From: DAOUAT01 sp964551735
Lineage (GTDB): Bacteria > Chloroflexota > Anaerolineae > CG2-30-64-16
Assembly (NCBI GenBank): GCA_964551735.1
Contig: CAZKEF010000002.1
Location: 62,001-126,000 of the forward strand
Reading direction: 5' to 3'
Length of the DNA: 64,000 bases
Shown here: positions 10,709-21,769 of the stretch, in pieces
How the letters are laid out: each line of letters starts with the position of its first letter
Numbering within the stretch: position 1 is the stretch's first letter
Position numbers and translations under genes: made by a program
Notes under the pieces: model-generated
Database searches by the model: none
What the model saw: the letters and a program-made list of their open reading frames with translations, nothing else
What the model was told of the DNA's origin: nothing

Positions 10709-11314
10709 ATGCCCCGTTATCCCATTCCCGCGGGCCGCGCCCGCGTCGAAGAAGTCATCCTGCGGTCTCGCTTCATCACGACCGCGGCGTCTGCGGACAC
10801 CTTGGAAGCGGCCAGAGCTTTCATCGCCGAGATCCGGGCCGAGTTCCCCGATGCCACGCACAACTGCTTCGCCTACGTGGTCGGGCCGCCCGGCTCCACC
10901 GCGCAGATCGGCATGAGCGACGACGGTGAGCCATCGGGCACCGCAGGCCGACCCATGTTGGCCGTGCTGCTGGGCAGCGGCGTGGGCGATATCGCGGTGG
11001 TGGTGACGCGCTATTGGGGCGGGATCAAGCTGGGCACCGGCGGACTGGTGCGCGCGTATAGCGGCGGCGTCAAAGCGGTGCTGGAGACGCTGGCCACGCA
11101 GGAAAAAGTCGCGCTGCGCACGCTGCTGGCATCCGGTCCCTACAACCTCATCACGCCGGTGGAGCGCCTGCTACCTGAATTCGAGGCCCGCATCGCGGAA
11201 CAGTCGTTTGCCGCGGATGTCACCTGGCAGATCACCGTGCCGGAAGAGCGGGCGGACGCGCTGGCCGCAGCGCTGGTTGATTTGAGCCACGGCGCGCTGG
11301 AGGTTGTGTTATAA
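10709..11314 (+). CDS. yigZ: YigZ/IMPACT family protein
   Basis: 201 residues from ATG 10709. A TTG eight codons upstream is possible but the family begins close to this ATG. The IMPACT N-terminal domain is clear: SRFITTAA, then ATHNCFAYVVG, MSDDGEPSGTAGRPML, and VVTRYWGGIKLGTGGLVRAYSGG. The last 60 residues are the small C-terminal DUF1949 domain. YigZ is a widely conserved cytoplasmic protein thought to be linked to translation by similarity to eukaryotic IMPACT; its bacterial function is not settled. It ends about 50 bases before the CapA-like gene, and its final codons contain that gene's promoter. Confidence 0.93.
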   Translation: MPRYPIPAGRARVEEVILRSRFITTAASADTLEAARAFIAEIRAEFPDATHNCFAYVVGPPGSTAQIGMSDDGEPSGTAGRPMLAVLLGSGVGDIAVVVTRYWGGIKLGTGGLVRAYSGGVKAVLETLATQEKVALRTLLASGPYNLITPVERLLPEFEARIAEQSFAADVTWQITVPEERADALAAALVDLSHGALEVVL

Positions 11315-11315
11315 T
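11307..11315 (+). promoter_or_regulatory. Extended -10 promoter at the end of yigZ
   Basis: TGTTATAAT is a perfect extended -10 (TGnTATAAT). It overlaps the last codon and stop of yigZ and would start a transcript about 40 bases before the CapA lipoprotein gene. No good -35 at 17 bp, as expected for the extended -10 class. Confidence 0.6.
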
Positions 11316-11360
11316 GGGCTTCGGCAGTTTTCATGCATAATCCGGAAAGGACGCTTTGGC

Positions 11361-13184
11361 ATGCTGAGCGGATCGAGAATGAAAAGGGATGCTTCGATCG
11401 TACTAGACCTCAAACCGAATCACTTCATGCACTTCATGCTCGTTCTAGCCCTGCTGGCCGGCTGTACAACTGCAGCACCGACTGTGCCAGCAGAGCCCAC
11501 GGCACAGCTGGCTATGGCCGGAGCCACGTTCGCCCCGACTCAAGCTGCCGAGCCAACTGCTGCGCCAACGGCCACCGAGCTCCCTGCGCCAACGCCGCCT
11601 CCTACGCCTAAGGCCACCCCGACCCTAGAGCCATTGCCACAGCCGCTGGCGATTCAGGCGTTGCCTGGTGTGCCGGCCGCCGCGCTCGAACAGCTCAGAC
11701 TGCGCCTTACCGAGGCAGGCATCGCCAGTGCAGCGGAAACTGAACAGGCCGACTTAAGGCTCGATCCTGCCTATTTGACCGACGCGCCCCTGGCCTGGGA
11801 ACGGATCATCGTGCCTGTTGATCGCCTGTCATCCGTGCTAGAGGGCATCAGCATGCAGGAACTGCGCGACGTCTGGTCGGGTGCCGGCCAATCCGCCAGT
11901 TTCAGCACTATTTATCCCAGCGAGACGATCTTGGACGACCTGTATGCGCTGCTGGGCGAGCCAGGGCCAGCAGTGCAGCCCCGCCCCCCGGAGGCCGTCG
12001 CCGAAGCCGTCTGGGGTGACCGCATGGGGCTGGGACTGCTGCCGTTCGAAGCGCTTGAGGTTCGCCTGCGCGCCATCAAGCTGGACGGACAATCCGTCGC
12101 AGATAATCGGTTTATGTCCGAGCAGTGGCCGCTGGCGACGCGGGCTTGGGCCGGGGCGCCAACAGCAGAGGGTGCCGCAGCACTGGCACGCCTGGCGGCG
12201 ACGTTGCCGATCACCAACCGCGACGCGGACAGGCTGACCGTGCTGGTGATGACCGGCGTCACGGCCATGGCGCGCAACTCCGCGGTCGCGATCGAGCGTT
12301 CGGGCGACTACGGCTTCCTGGCGCGCCAGGTCGGCCCGGAGCTGGCCGCAGCCGACATCACCATTATCAGCAACGAGATCCCATTCGTCGAGGGCTGTGT
12401 CGCGAACAACACGCTGAACAATCTGATCCTCTGTTCCAAGCCGGAATACTACCTAAATCTGGAGCTCTCAGGCGTGGACGCCGTGGGGCTGACCGGCAAC
12501 CATCAGAACGACTTCGGCTACGACAACATGCGCGCGTCCCTGGCGTTTTACGCTGAGCGGAAGATCCCGGTCTACGGCGGCGGCGGCGATGAGAAAGCCG
12601 CGCAGCAGCCCATCGTGCTGATCCACAACGGCAACCGACTCGGCTTCCTGGGCGCCAACCAGTGGGGTCCAGAGTGGTACTGGTCGGGCACGGGCGAGAA
12701 GGTGAGCGCCTGGGCCGGCCCTGACTATCCCGGCTCGGCCCGCTTCGACCGCGCGCAGATGGTGGCCGACATCCAGGCGCTGGCGCCCCAGGTTGACCTG
12801 GTGTTCGCAGAAGTGCAGCATACCGAATTTAACAACGCTGGCGACTACCAAGCCGAGCCGATCCCATCGCAGGAGGCCGACTTCCGGGCCATGAGCGACG
12901 CGGGCGCCCAGGTGGTCACCGGCGTGATGGCCCACGCGCCCCAGGCGGTGGAGCTGCGCGAGGGCCGGGTCATCCTCTACGGCCTCGGCAACCTCTACTT
13001 CGACCAGACCTGGAGCTGGCCCACCCGCACCGGCCTGGTGGCCCGGCACACGATCTACGACGGCAAGCTGATCAACACCGAACTGCTGGTGACGGTCATC
13101 GAGACCAACTTCCAGCTTCGCTGGGCGACGCCGGAGGAGCGGATCCAGGTGCTGAAGTCGGTGTTCGATGTGAGCAGATGGTAA
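11361..13184 (+). CDS. CapA-type metallophosphatase-like lipoprotein
   Basis: About 607 residues. A long N-terminal region leads into a short hydrophobic stretch ending in the lipobox LLAGC, so the mature protein is probably a lipoprotein on the outer face of the membrane. A Pro/Thr/Ala-rich linker follows, then a region like a degraded periplasmic binding domain (about residues 95-230), then a CapA/PGA_cap domain: LTVLVMTGVTAMARN, NEIPFVEGC, VGLTGNHQNDFG (the NHxxD signature), LGFLGANQW and GVMAHAPQAVEL (HxP/H metal ligands). CapA proteins take part in poly-gamma-glutamate or other capsule export, but many paralogues have unknown roles. ATG 11361 has GGAAAGG upstream; the start codon lies inside a sequence resembling the repeat at 19961-20113. 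The dynamin gene follows after seven bases. Confidence 0.82.
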   Translation: MLSGSRMKRDASIVLDLKPNHFMHFMLVLALLAGCTTAAPTVPAEPTAQLAMAGATFAPTQAAEPTAAPTATELPAPTPPPTPKATPTLEPLPQPLAIQALPGVPAAALEQLRLRLTEAGIASAAETEQADLRLDPAYLTDAPLAWERIIVPVDRLSSVLEGISMQELRDVWSGAGQSASFSTIYPSETILDDLYALLGEPGPAVQPRPPEAVAEAVWGDRMGLGLLPFEALEVRLRAIKLDGQSVADNRFMSEQWPLATRAWAGAPTAEGAAALARLAATLPITNRDADRLTVLVMTGVTAMARNSAVAIERSGDYGFLARQVGPELAAADITIISNEIPFVEGCVANNTLNNLILCSKPEYYLNLELSGVDAVGLTGNHQNDFGYDNMRASLAFYAERKIPVYGGGGDEKAAQQPIVLIHNGNRLGFLGANQWGPEWYWSGTGEKVSAWAGPDYPGSARFDRAQMVADIQALAPQVDLVFAEVQHTEFNNAGDYQAEPIPSQEADFRAMSDAGAQVVTGVMAHAPQAVELREGRVILYGLGNLYFDQTWSWPTRTGLVARHTIYDGKLINTELLVTVIETNFQLRWATPEERIQVLKSVFDVSRW

Positions 13185-13191
13185 AGGTATT

Positions 13192-14937
13192 ATGCTACGA
13201 CGCTTTCTAACCAGCGAGGAAGAAGAACTGCTGAAAGCCGAGCGCCGACAGTTGGCGCTATTGCGCGAGCCGCTGGCTGCCCTGGACGCGCCGGAGGCCG
13301 ACCTGGCCGTGCTGAATCGCGCCCTGCTCCAGTTGGACGAGCTGTTCCTGCTGGTCATCGTGGGCGAGTTCAATTCGGGCAAGTCCGCGTTCATCAACGC
13401 GCTGCTGGGCCAGCGCTTCCTGGTGGAAGGGGTCACGCCCACCACATCGGCCATCCACCTGCTGAAATACGGCGAGCAAGCCAGCCAGGCGGGGATCGAG
13501 CGCGACATGATCGTCGTGACCTACCCGGTGGAGTGGCTGCGCGATATCAACATCGTGGACACGCCGGGCACCAACGCTATCATCCGCCGGCATGAGGAGA
13601 TCACCGCCGACTTCATCCCCCGGGCCGACCTGATCCTGTTCATCACCTCGGCCGACCGGCCCTTCAGCGAGAGCGAGCGCGCGTTCATCGCCCGCATCCG
13701 CGAGTGGGGCAAGAAGGTTGTCTTCGTGGTCAACAAGATTGACATCCTGGAGGGGCCGGCCGAGATCGAGCACGTGACCGAGTTCGTCACGGCCAACGCC
13801 CGCGAGATGATCGGCCGCGCGCCCACGGTGTTCACCGTCTCCAGCCGCCAGGCCCGCCAAGCCAAGGAGACCCTCGATGCGGACGAACGAACACGGCTCT
13901 GGGCTGCTAGCCGTTTTGCCCCGTTGGAAAGCTACATTCTGAAGACCCTGGACGAACGGCAGCGGCTCCGCCTGAAGCTGTCGAACCCGTTAGGGGTCGC
14001 TCAGCGCCTGACCGAGCGGTATCTCTACCTGGCCGAGTCCCGGAAAACACTGCTGAAGGAAGACGTGGCAACGGTGCGCACCATCGAGGCACAGCTCGCG
14101 GCCTATGAGACTGACATGCGCCGGGAGTTCAAGTATCACCTGAGCCACGTGGACAACGTGCTGTACGGCATGGCCCAGCGGGGCAACACCTTCTTCGACG
14201 AGACCATCCGCCTGCAGCGCATCTTCGACCTGGTGAACGCGGATCGCGTACGGGGCATGTTCGAACGCGAGGTCATCGCCGACACCTCAGCCCAGGTGGA
14301 GGCCCACACCCGTGACCTGATTGATTGGCTGGTGGACCAGGACTATCGGCAGTGGCAGGGCGTCACCGATTACCTGAACAAACGCATCGCCCGCCACCAG
14401 GACCGCATCATCGGCCAGGTGGGTGGCGCGTTCGACTCCAACCGCCGAGCGCTGCTGGAGTCGGTGGGCGCAGCAGCCCGGTCGGTGGTTGCCACCTACA
14501 ACCAGGAGACCGAGGCACGCGAGCTGGCCGACTCAGTGCAGCGGGCCGTTGCGCAAACCGCCATCGTGGAAGTGGGCGCGCTGGGGTTGGGCGCGCTGTT
14601 GGTGAAGCTGCTGGCCACCACCGTCGCCGATGTCACGGGCGTACTTGCTGCGGGCGCGGTGGCCGCCCTGGGTTTCTACGTGCTCCCCAACAAACGCCGC
14701 CGCGCTAAGCTGGACCTGCAGTCCAAGATTGACAATCTGCGCGGCCGGCTGACCGAGGCGCTGAGCCTCCAGTTCGAAAGCGAGCTCGGCCGCTCCCTGG
14801 CCCGTATCCGCGATGCCATGCGGCCCTATATGCTCTTCGTGGAAAGCCAACAGGCCACTCTGGGGAATACGGAACGCTCACTACAGGAAGCTCAAGGCAA
14901 TCTACAACAACTTGCTGCGCAAATTGGGACCTTGTGA
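13192..14937 (+). CDS. Bacterial dynamin-like GTPase
   Basis: 581 residues. The GTPase motifs are in order: G1 GEFNSGKSA (residues 58-66), G2 TPTTS (82-86), G3 DTPG (123-126), G4 NKID (181-184). The long central and C-terminal parts are helical, consistent with the dynamin stalk. A hydrophobic stretch near residues 462-505 (VGALGLGALLVKLLA and GVLAAGAVAALGFYVL) would be the membrane paddle. A final coiled coil ends the protein. Bacterial dynamin-like proteins remodel or protect membranes, for example under phage or antibiotic stress; the role here is not known. It begins seven bases after the CapA-like lipoprotein gene, so the two are almost surely co-transcribed and may act on the same envelope process. 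Confidence 0.9.
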   Translation: MLRRFLTSEEEELLKAERRQLALLREPLAALDAPEADLAVLNRALLQLDELFLLVIVGEFNSGKSAFINALLGQRFLVEGVTPTTSAIHLLKYGEQASQAGIERDMIVVTYPVEWLRDINIVDTPGTNAIIRRHEEITADFIPRADLILFITSADRPFSESERAFIARIREWGKKVVFVVNKIDILEGPAEIEHVTEFVTANAREMIGRAPTVFTVSSRQARQAKETLDADERTRLWAASRFAPLESYILKTLDERQRLRLKLSNPLGVAQRLTERYLYLAESRKTLLKEDVATVRTIEAQLAAYETDMRREFKYHLSHVDNVLYGMAQRGNTFFDETIRLQRIFDLVNADRVRGMFEREVIADTSAQVEAHTRDLIDWLVDQDYRQWQGVTDYLNKRIARHQDRIIGQVGGAFDSNRRALLESVGAAARSVVATYNQETEARELADSVQRAVAQTAIVEVGALGLGALLVKLLATTVADVTGVLAAGAVAALGFYVLPNKRRRAKLDLQSKIDNLRGRLTEALSLQFESELGRSLARIRDAMRPYMLFVESQQATLGNTERSLQEAQGNLQQLAAQIGTL

Positions 14938-15066
14938 CCGTACCCCTCAGGCGTGGCCAATTTGCGGCGCGCGTTGGTTGCTGCAGAACTTCACCCTCCC
15001 TGAAATTGCTCCTCTCCCCTCTTCGTGCTATGATAGCCTGTTGCTACGCCTGCCGCGGGGCTGGAT

Positions 15067-15095
15067 TTGGCCCCGCGAGCGCGCCGTGCTATACT
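15067..15095 (+). promoter_or_regulatory. uvrA promoter
   Basis: TTGGCC (15067-15072), 17 bp, TATACT (15090-15095). The predicted start of transcription near 15102 falls within the candidate LexA site. Confidence 0.65.
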
Positions 15096-15100
15096 TGATT

Positions 15101-15114
15101 CGTACATTTGTTCG
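15101..15114 (+). promoter_or_regulatory. Candidate LexA (SOS) operator upstream of uvrA
   Basis: CGTACATTTGTTCG matches the Gram-positive SOS-box consensus CGAACRNRYGTTYG with two mismatches. It sits just downstream of the -10 box, where repressor binding would block transcription, and 27 bases before the uvrA start. uvrA is a classic SOS gene. No lexA is in the window to support this. Confidence 0.5.
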
Positions 15115-15140
15115 GAACCAGCCGGGCTTACGAGGACACC

Positions 15141-18212
<3,072 letters not shown>

Positions 18213-18291
18213 CAAGCGCAGATTGTTCAGGTCCCAGCCTGGTCTGTGACCGGCGGCGCGGGCGCATCCAGGCCGCGCCTCGCCCCAAGAC

Positions 18292-18308
18292 GGGGGTCGC
18301 AGACCCCC
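18292..18308. repeat. GGGGGTC hairpin between uvrA and the glycosyltransferase gene
   Basis: Perfect 7-bp stem GGGGGTC-GCA-GACCCCC. There is no T-run, so it is more likely a dispersed palindrome than a Rho-independent terminator. The adjoining 18334-18353 is a second dispersed repeat (see 10661-10680). Confidence 0.6.
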
Positions 18309-18378
18309 TGCGAGCGAGAGATTAGTACCGTTGGGCTGAAGCATCGAGTCCAGAAGAAAAAAGGAACCCGTTGTTCGA

Positions 18379-19929
18379 GTGAAGCCACATCCAGTCTCCG
18401 CGTTCATCCGCGCTTGTCCGCGTCCCTCAGCCCTGATCGCCATCATCTGCACGCTGGCGGTGTTGGCGACCGTGGTCGTGGCCGACCGCGTCTTCGAGCG
18501 GCTGCCGCACCTGGAGGACGAGCTGGCCTACCGCTTCCAGGCGCAAACGCTTGCCCTCGGCCGGCTGACCGTGCCCACGCCGGCGCACGCAGACTCGTTC
18601 TGGGTGCCGTTCGTGCTCGACTACCAGGGCCAGCGGTTCGGCAAGTATCCGCCGGGCTGGCCGGCCGTGCTGGCATTGGGCGAGCTGGCAGGTCGGCCGT
18701 GGCTGGTGAACCCGGTGCTGACCGCGCTCGTGCTCTACCTGGTCTATCGTCTGGGACGGACGCTCTACGACGCACGGGTTGGCGTGCTGGCCGCGGCCCT
18801 GGGGGCCACATCGCCGCTGCTCTACGTGCTGGCGGGATCCTACCTCTCGCACCTGGCCAGCCTGGTATGGCTGCTGCTTTTCACTTTAGGGTTCATCTAC
18901 ACCGCGCGCGGTCGCAGCCGGTGGTACGCCGTGGGCAGCGGCGTCGCGCTGGGCCTGGCGTTCCTCACCCGCTCGCTGACCGCGGTCGGCTACGCGATCC
19001 CCTTCGTGATCTACAGCCTGGCGCAGATCGCGCTGCGGTGCCAACGTCACTGGCCCAACTACCTGTTGATCGCGCTGACCGGCGGTGCGGTCTCCGCCCT
19101 GTTGTTGGCCTACCAGTGGGCCGTCACCGGCGACCCGCTGCTGAACCCCTACGTGCTGTGGTGGCCCTACGACAAGGTCGGCTTCGGCCCGGGGATCGGC
19201 TGGCTGCCGGGAGGGCACTCGCCTTACTTCGCCTGGCTGAACCTGCGCCAGGACCTGAAGAACGCGGCCACCGATGTGCTCGGCTGGCCGGGATTGAGCT
19301 GGGCGCCGGTGGGATTGGCGTTGATAAAACCATCCGCGCCCGTCCGCGCTCGTGCCCGAAACTGCGGGGCATGCTATCCGCGTCCCATCTCCGCACCAGC
19401 CTGGCGCGAATGGCTGCTGATCACCCCCTTCCTCGCCCTGGTGACCGTCTACATCTTCTACTGGATCGGCTCGCCGGTGCGGCTGTGGGGGCCGCGCTAC
19501 TATTTCGAGGGGTTCGCGGTTCTGTGGATCGCGAGCGCCGTTGGCCTGCTGCGGGCCTGGGACTGGGGCGCTGAACGCTCCCGCCAGCGGGTGCGGCCAG
19601 TGCTGGCGGGCATTGTGGGCGTGATGTTGATCGCCAACCTCGGCGTCAACCTGCCCGGCCGGCTGGCCCAGGTGCAGGCACTCTACGGCAGCGGCCGCGC
19701 CATGCTGGCCCCCGTTGAGGATGCCGACATCCACAATGCGCTGGTCTTCGTCAGCGGTGATCACTGGCGCGACTACGGCGCGTTCCTGGCGCAGATGGGA
19801 CCGCTGCTGGATGATGATGTGCTTTACCCGACCGTTGAGAGCCCGGAGAAGGATGCGGCGGTCATAGCCGATTTCCCGGGCCGGGCGGTGTACCGCCTGG
19901 AGGATGGTGAGTTGCGGCCGGTTAAGTGA
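18379..19929 (+). CDS. Polytopic membrane glycosyltransferase (GT39/ArnT-like)
   Basis: 516 residues. The N-terminal part has a membrane helix, then LEDELAYRFQAQTLALGRL and FGKYPPGWPAVLALG, which match the first periplasmic loop of the PMT/ArnT-type C-family glycosyltransferases (acidic catalytic D/E in the LEDE stretch). At least eight further hydrophobic segments follow. These enzymes use a polyprenyl-phosphate sugar donor to modify lipids or proteins outside the membrane. The GTG start is weakly supported. The first residues (about 7-16) come from a repeat arm shared with tex (18397-18425), and a second repeat (19346-19386) is translated in frame as a Cys/Arg/Pro-rich block around RARNCGACYPRP, in a loop before a membrane segment. 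The true start could be a later codon near the first helix. Confidence 0.8.
   Translation: MKPHPVSAFIRACPRPSALIAIICTLAVLATVVVADRVFERLPHLEDELAYRFQAQTLALGRLTVPTPAHADSFWVPFVLDYQGQRFGKYPPGWPAVLALGELAGRPWLVNPVLTALVLYLVYRLGRTLYDARVGVLAAALGATSPLLYVLAGSYLSHLASLVWLLLFTLGFIYTARGRSRWYAVGSGVALGLAFLTRSLTAVGYAIPFVIYSLAQIALRCQRHWPNYLLIALTGGAVSALLLAYQWAVTGDPLLNPYVLWWPYDKVGFGPGIGWLPGGHSPYFAWLNLRQDLKNAATDVLGWPGLSWAPVGLALIKPSAPVRARARNCGACYPRPISAPAWREWLLITPFLALVTVYIFYWIGSPVRLWGPRYYFEGFAVLWIASAVGLLRAWDWGAERSRQRVRPVLAGIVGVMLIANLGVNLPGRLAQVQALYGSGRAMLAPVEDADIHNALVFVSGDHWRDYGAFLAQMGPLLDDDVLYPTVESPEKDAAVIADFPGRAVYRLEDGELRPVK
18397..18425. repeat. Single arm of the tex palindromic element at a gene start
   Basis: These 29 bases match the right arm of the tex palindrome (2376-2404) with one mismatch. 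Here there is no opposing arm; the block codes for AFIRACPRP near the N-terminus of the glycosyltransferase. Confidence 0.8.
19346..19386. repeat. 41-bp repeat inside the glycosyltransferase gene (copy B)
   Basis: Exact inverted copy of 18169-18209. It is flanked by CCGCGCCCGTCCGCG-type sequence that resembles the arms of the tex palindrome, so the 41-bp unit may be an internal part of a larger member of that family. Confidence 0.92.
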
Positions 19930-19960
19930 ATGGGGCGCGGCGGAGTTGTACATTAGCAAC

Positions 19961-20113
19961 TGTCATGCTGAGCGGGTCGGTGACGATACTCTCATCGCGG
20001 AGACCATCTAGCGAAGCATCTCGGCGGCAGCGCCAACCCTAAAGCCAGGACGAGATGCTTCGCTGGTTACTCGCCGTGTTGCAGCAGCTGTGGTTGACCC
20101 GCTCAGCATGACA
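19961..20113. repeat. 153-bp nested palindromic element (MITE-like)
   Basis: Terminal arms TGTCATGCTGAGCGGGTC (19961-19978) and its exact inverse (20096-20113) are 18 of 18. Inside are a second exact pair of 13 bases, GCGAAGCATCTCG (20011-20023) and its inverse (20051-20063). No coding capacity. It fills most of the 244-base gap between the glycosyltransferase and miaB genes. Fragments resembling its terminus occur at 11360 and 29764. Confidence 0.88.
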
Positions 20114-20173
20114 GAATGAGATACCAAACACCGTGCAAGCCAGGCACAGAAACCAAACAAGAGCTGATTGACC

Positions 20174-21646
20174 GTGAGTAAAGATAAACGTTACCATATC
20201 TGGACCATCGGCTGCCAGATGAACGAGGCCGATTCGGGCCGCGTGGCGGCTGAACTGGACGCGCTGGGCTACACACCCACCGATGAGCCGCAGCAGGCCG
20301 ATGTGATCGTGCTCAACACCTGCGTGGTGCGGCAGAGCGCCGAGGACCGCGCCGTGGGCCGGCTGTGGTCCCTCAAGCCGCTTAAGGATCGTGATCCCAA
20401 CCGGGTGATCGCGCTCATGGGCTGCCTGGTCGGCATCAAGCCGAACCGGGCGCTGCAAGAGCGTTTCCCGTTCGTGGATGTCTTCATGCCGCCCTCCGAC
20501 CCCGGCCCGCTGGTCGGCTACCTCACCGGCACGGTCGTAGACACCGAAGCGCGCGCCCTCCAGGATGACGAGACCGAAGCCCGACACCTGTTCCAGGACT
20601 ACGGAAGCCCGGAGGCCGCAGCCATGGGGCTGATAGGTAATTTTGGATTGCCGATTGTCGATCTCGGATTAGAGACATCCAGTAATTCGCAGTCCCAAAT
20701 CGGCAATCCACAATCTGCGATCCTTCAAAGCGTCCGCCACCTCTCTCTCAGCGGCCAGGCGCCTGTGGCGGCCAACGTGCCCATCGTCTACGGCTGCTCC
20801 CATGCGTGCACCTTCTGCATCATCCCGTTCCGTCGCGGGGTCGAGCGCTCCCGGCCGCTGGACGAGATCGTGTGCGAGGTCGAGGGGTTAGTCGCGCAGG
20901 GCGTGCGCGAGGTGACGCTACTGGGCCAGATCGTGGACCGCTACGGCAAGGATTTTCCCGGACAGCGCCCCGATCTGGCAGATCTGCTTCGCGCAGTGCA
21001 CACCGTAAACGGCTTATGGCGCATCCGCTTCCTTACCAGCCACCCCAACTACATGACCGACCGCATCCTGCAGGCTGTGGCTGAGCTGCCCAAGGTCTGT
21101 GAACAAATCGAGGTGCCAGCCCAGGCCGGGGATGACGAAGTCCTGGTGGCCATGAGGCGCGGCTACACGGCTGACGACTACCACCGGCTGGTAGGGCACA
21201 TCCGGGATGTGATCCCCGGCGCGGCCGTCCACACCGACATCATCGTCGGGTTTCCCGGCGAGACCGAGGCCCAGTTCCAACGCACCTACGACCTGCTGGC
21301 CGAGCTCAAGCTGGACAAGGCCCACCTGGCCATGTACTCTCCCCGCCCCGGAACCGTCAGCGCCCGCCGCATGGCCGATGACGTGCCGCCGGAGGAGAAA
21401 AAACGCCGCTGGGAGGCCCTGGATGCGCTTCAGGCGGAGGTGGTGGGCGAGATCAACCGCCGGCTGCTGGGCGAAACCGTCGAGGTGTTGGTAGAGGAGA
21501 ATCACAAGGGCAAATGGCGGGGCCGCACGCGCACCAACAAGCTGGTCTTCTTCGCCGGCGCGGCCGATTGGCGCGGTAAGCTGGCGCAAGTCCGCATCAC
21601 ATGGACGGGGCCGTGGTCTATGATCGGCGAATTGGTGGCGGCATAA
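20174..21646 (+). CDS. miaB: MiaB-like tRNA methylthiotransferase with in-frame insertion
   Basis: About 490 residues. This radical-SAM enzyme adds a methylthio group to N6-modified A37 in tRNA. The UPF0004 domain has TIGCQMNEADS, LNTCVVR and MGCLVG with the three Cys for the auxiliary 4Fe-4S cluster. The radical SAM CxxxCxxC is YGCSHACTFC (Cys near 208, 212 and 215). A TRAM domain ends the protein. Some motifs deviate from textbook MiaB: GQIVDRYG and VPAQAGDD stand where GQNVNSY and LPVQSGS are usual, so it may be a lineage-specific subtype. About residues 157-190, just before the radical SAM domain, are encoded by an inverted-repeat element (20645-20709) and are absent from the family. GTG 20174 is chosen; a TTG two codons upstream is equally possible. 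Confidence 0.9.
   Translation: MSKDKRYHIWTIGCQMNEADSGRVAAELDALGYTPTDEPQQADVIVLNTCVVRQSAEDRAVGRLWSLKPLKDRDPNRVIALMGCLVGIKPNRALQERFPFVDVFMPPSDPGPLVGYLTGTVVDTEARALQDDETEARHLFQDYGSPEAAAMGLIGNFGLPIVDLGLETSSNSQSQIGNPQSAILQSVRHLSLSGQAPVAANVPIVYGCSHACTFCIIPFRRGVERSRPLDEIVCEVEGLVAQGVREVTLLGQIVDRYGKDFPGQRPDLADLLRAVHTVNGLWRIRFLTSHPNYMTDRILQAVAELPKVCEQIEVPAQAGDDEVLVAMRRGYTADDYHRLVGHIRDVIPGAAVHTDIIVGFPGETEAQFQRTYDLLAELKLDKAHLAMYSPRPGTVSARRMADDVPPEEKKRRWEALDALQAEVVGEINRRLLGETVEVLVEENHKGKWRGRTRTNKLVFFAGAADWRGKLAQVRITWTGPWSMIGELVAA
20645..20709. repeat. Inverted-repeat element inside miaB
   Basis: GGATTGCCGATT (20645-20656) and its exact inverse (20698-20709) flank 41 bases rich in related GATTG/CAATC words. 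It is translated in frame as a Ser/Gln/Asn/Gly-rich stretch with SSNSQSQIGNPQSA. Confidence 0.82.
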
Positions 21647-21706
21647 CGATACACGCCGCAGATTGCTGCGCGGCGGGGCATACGCGATTCGCAAGATTCT
21701 AACAAC

Positions 21707-21736
21707 GTAGCCGGCGTTCGGATGAACGCCGGCTAC
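21707..21736. terminator. Perfect 13-bp hairpin between convergent genes
   Basis: GTAGCCGGCGTTC, a GGAT loop, and the exact inverse. It lies in the 123-base gap between miaB (plus) and the LysM protein gene (minus), where a bidirectional terminator is expected. There is no clear T-run, so it may instead be a dispersed palindrome that also stops transcription. Confidence 0.55.
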
Positions 21737-21769
21737 TGCGATTAATCAAGGGCTGTCAGCCCGGCCGAC

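Noticed and set aside
18379..19929. Glycosyltransferase as a frameshifted pseudogene because of the Cys/Arg/Pro-rich block
   Set aside because: The block equals a 41-bp repeat inserted without changing the frame, and membrane segments continue normally on both sides.
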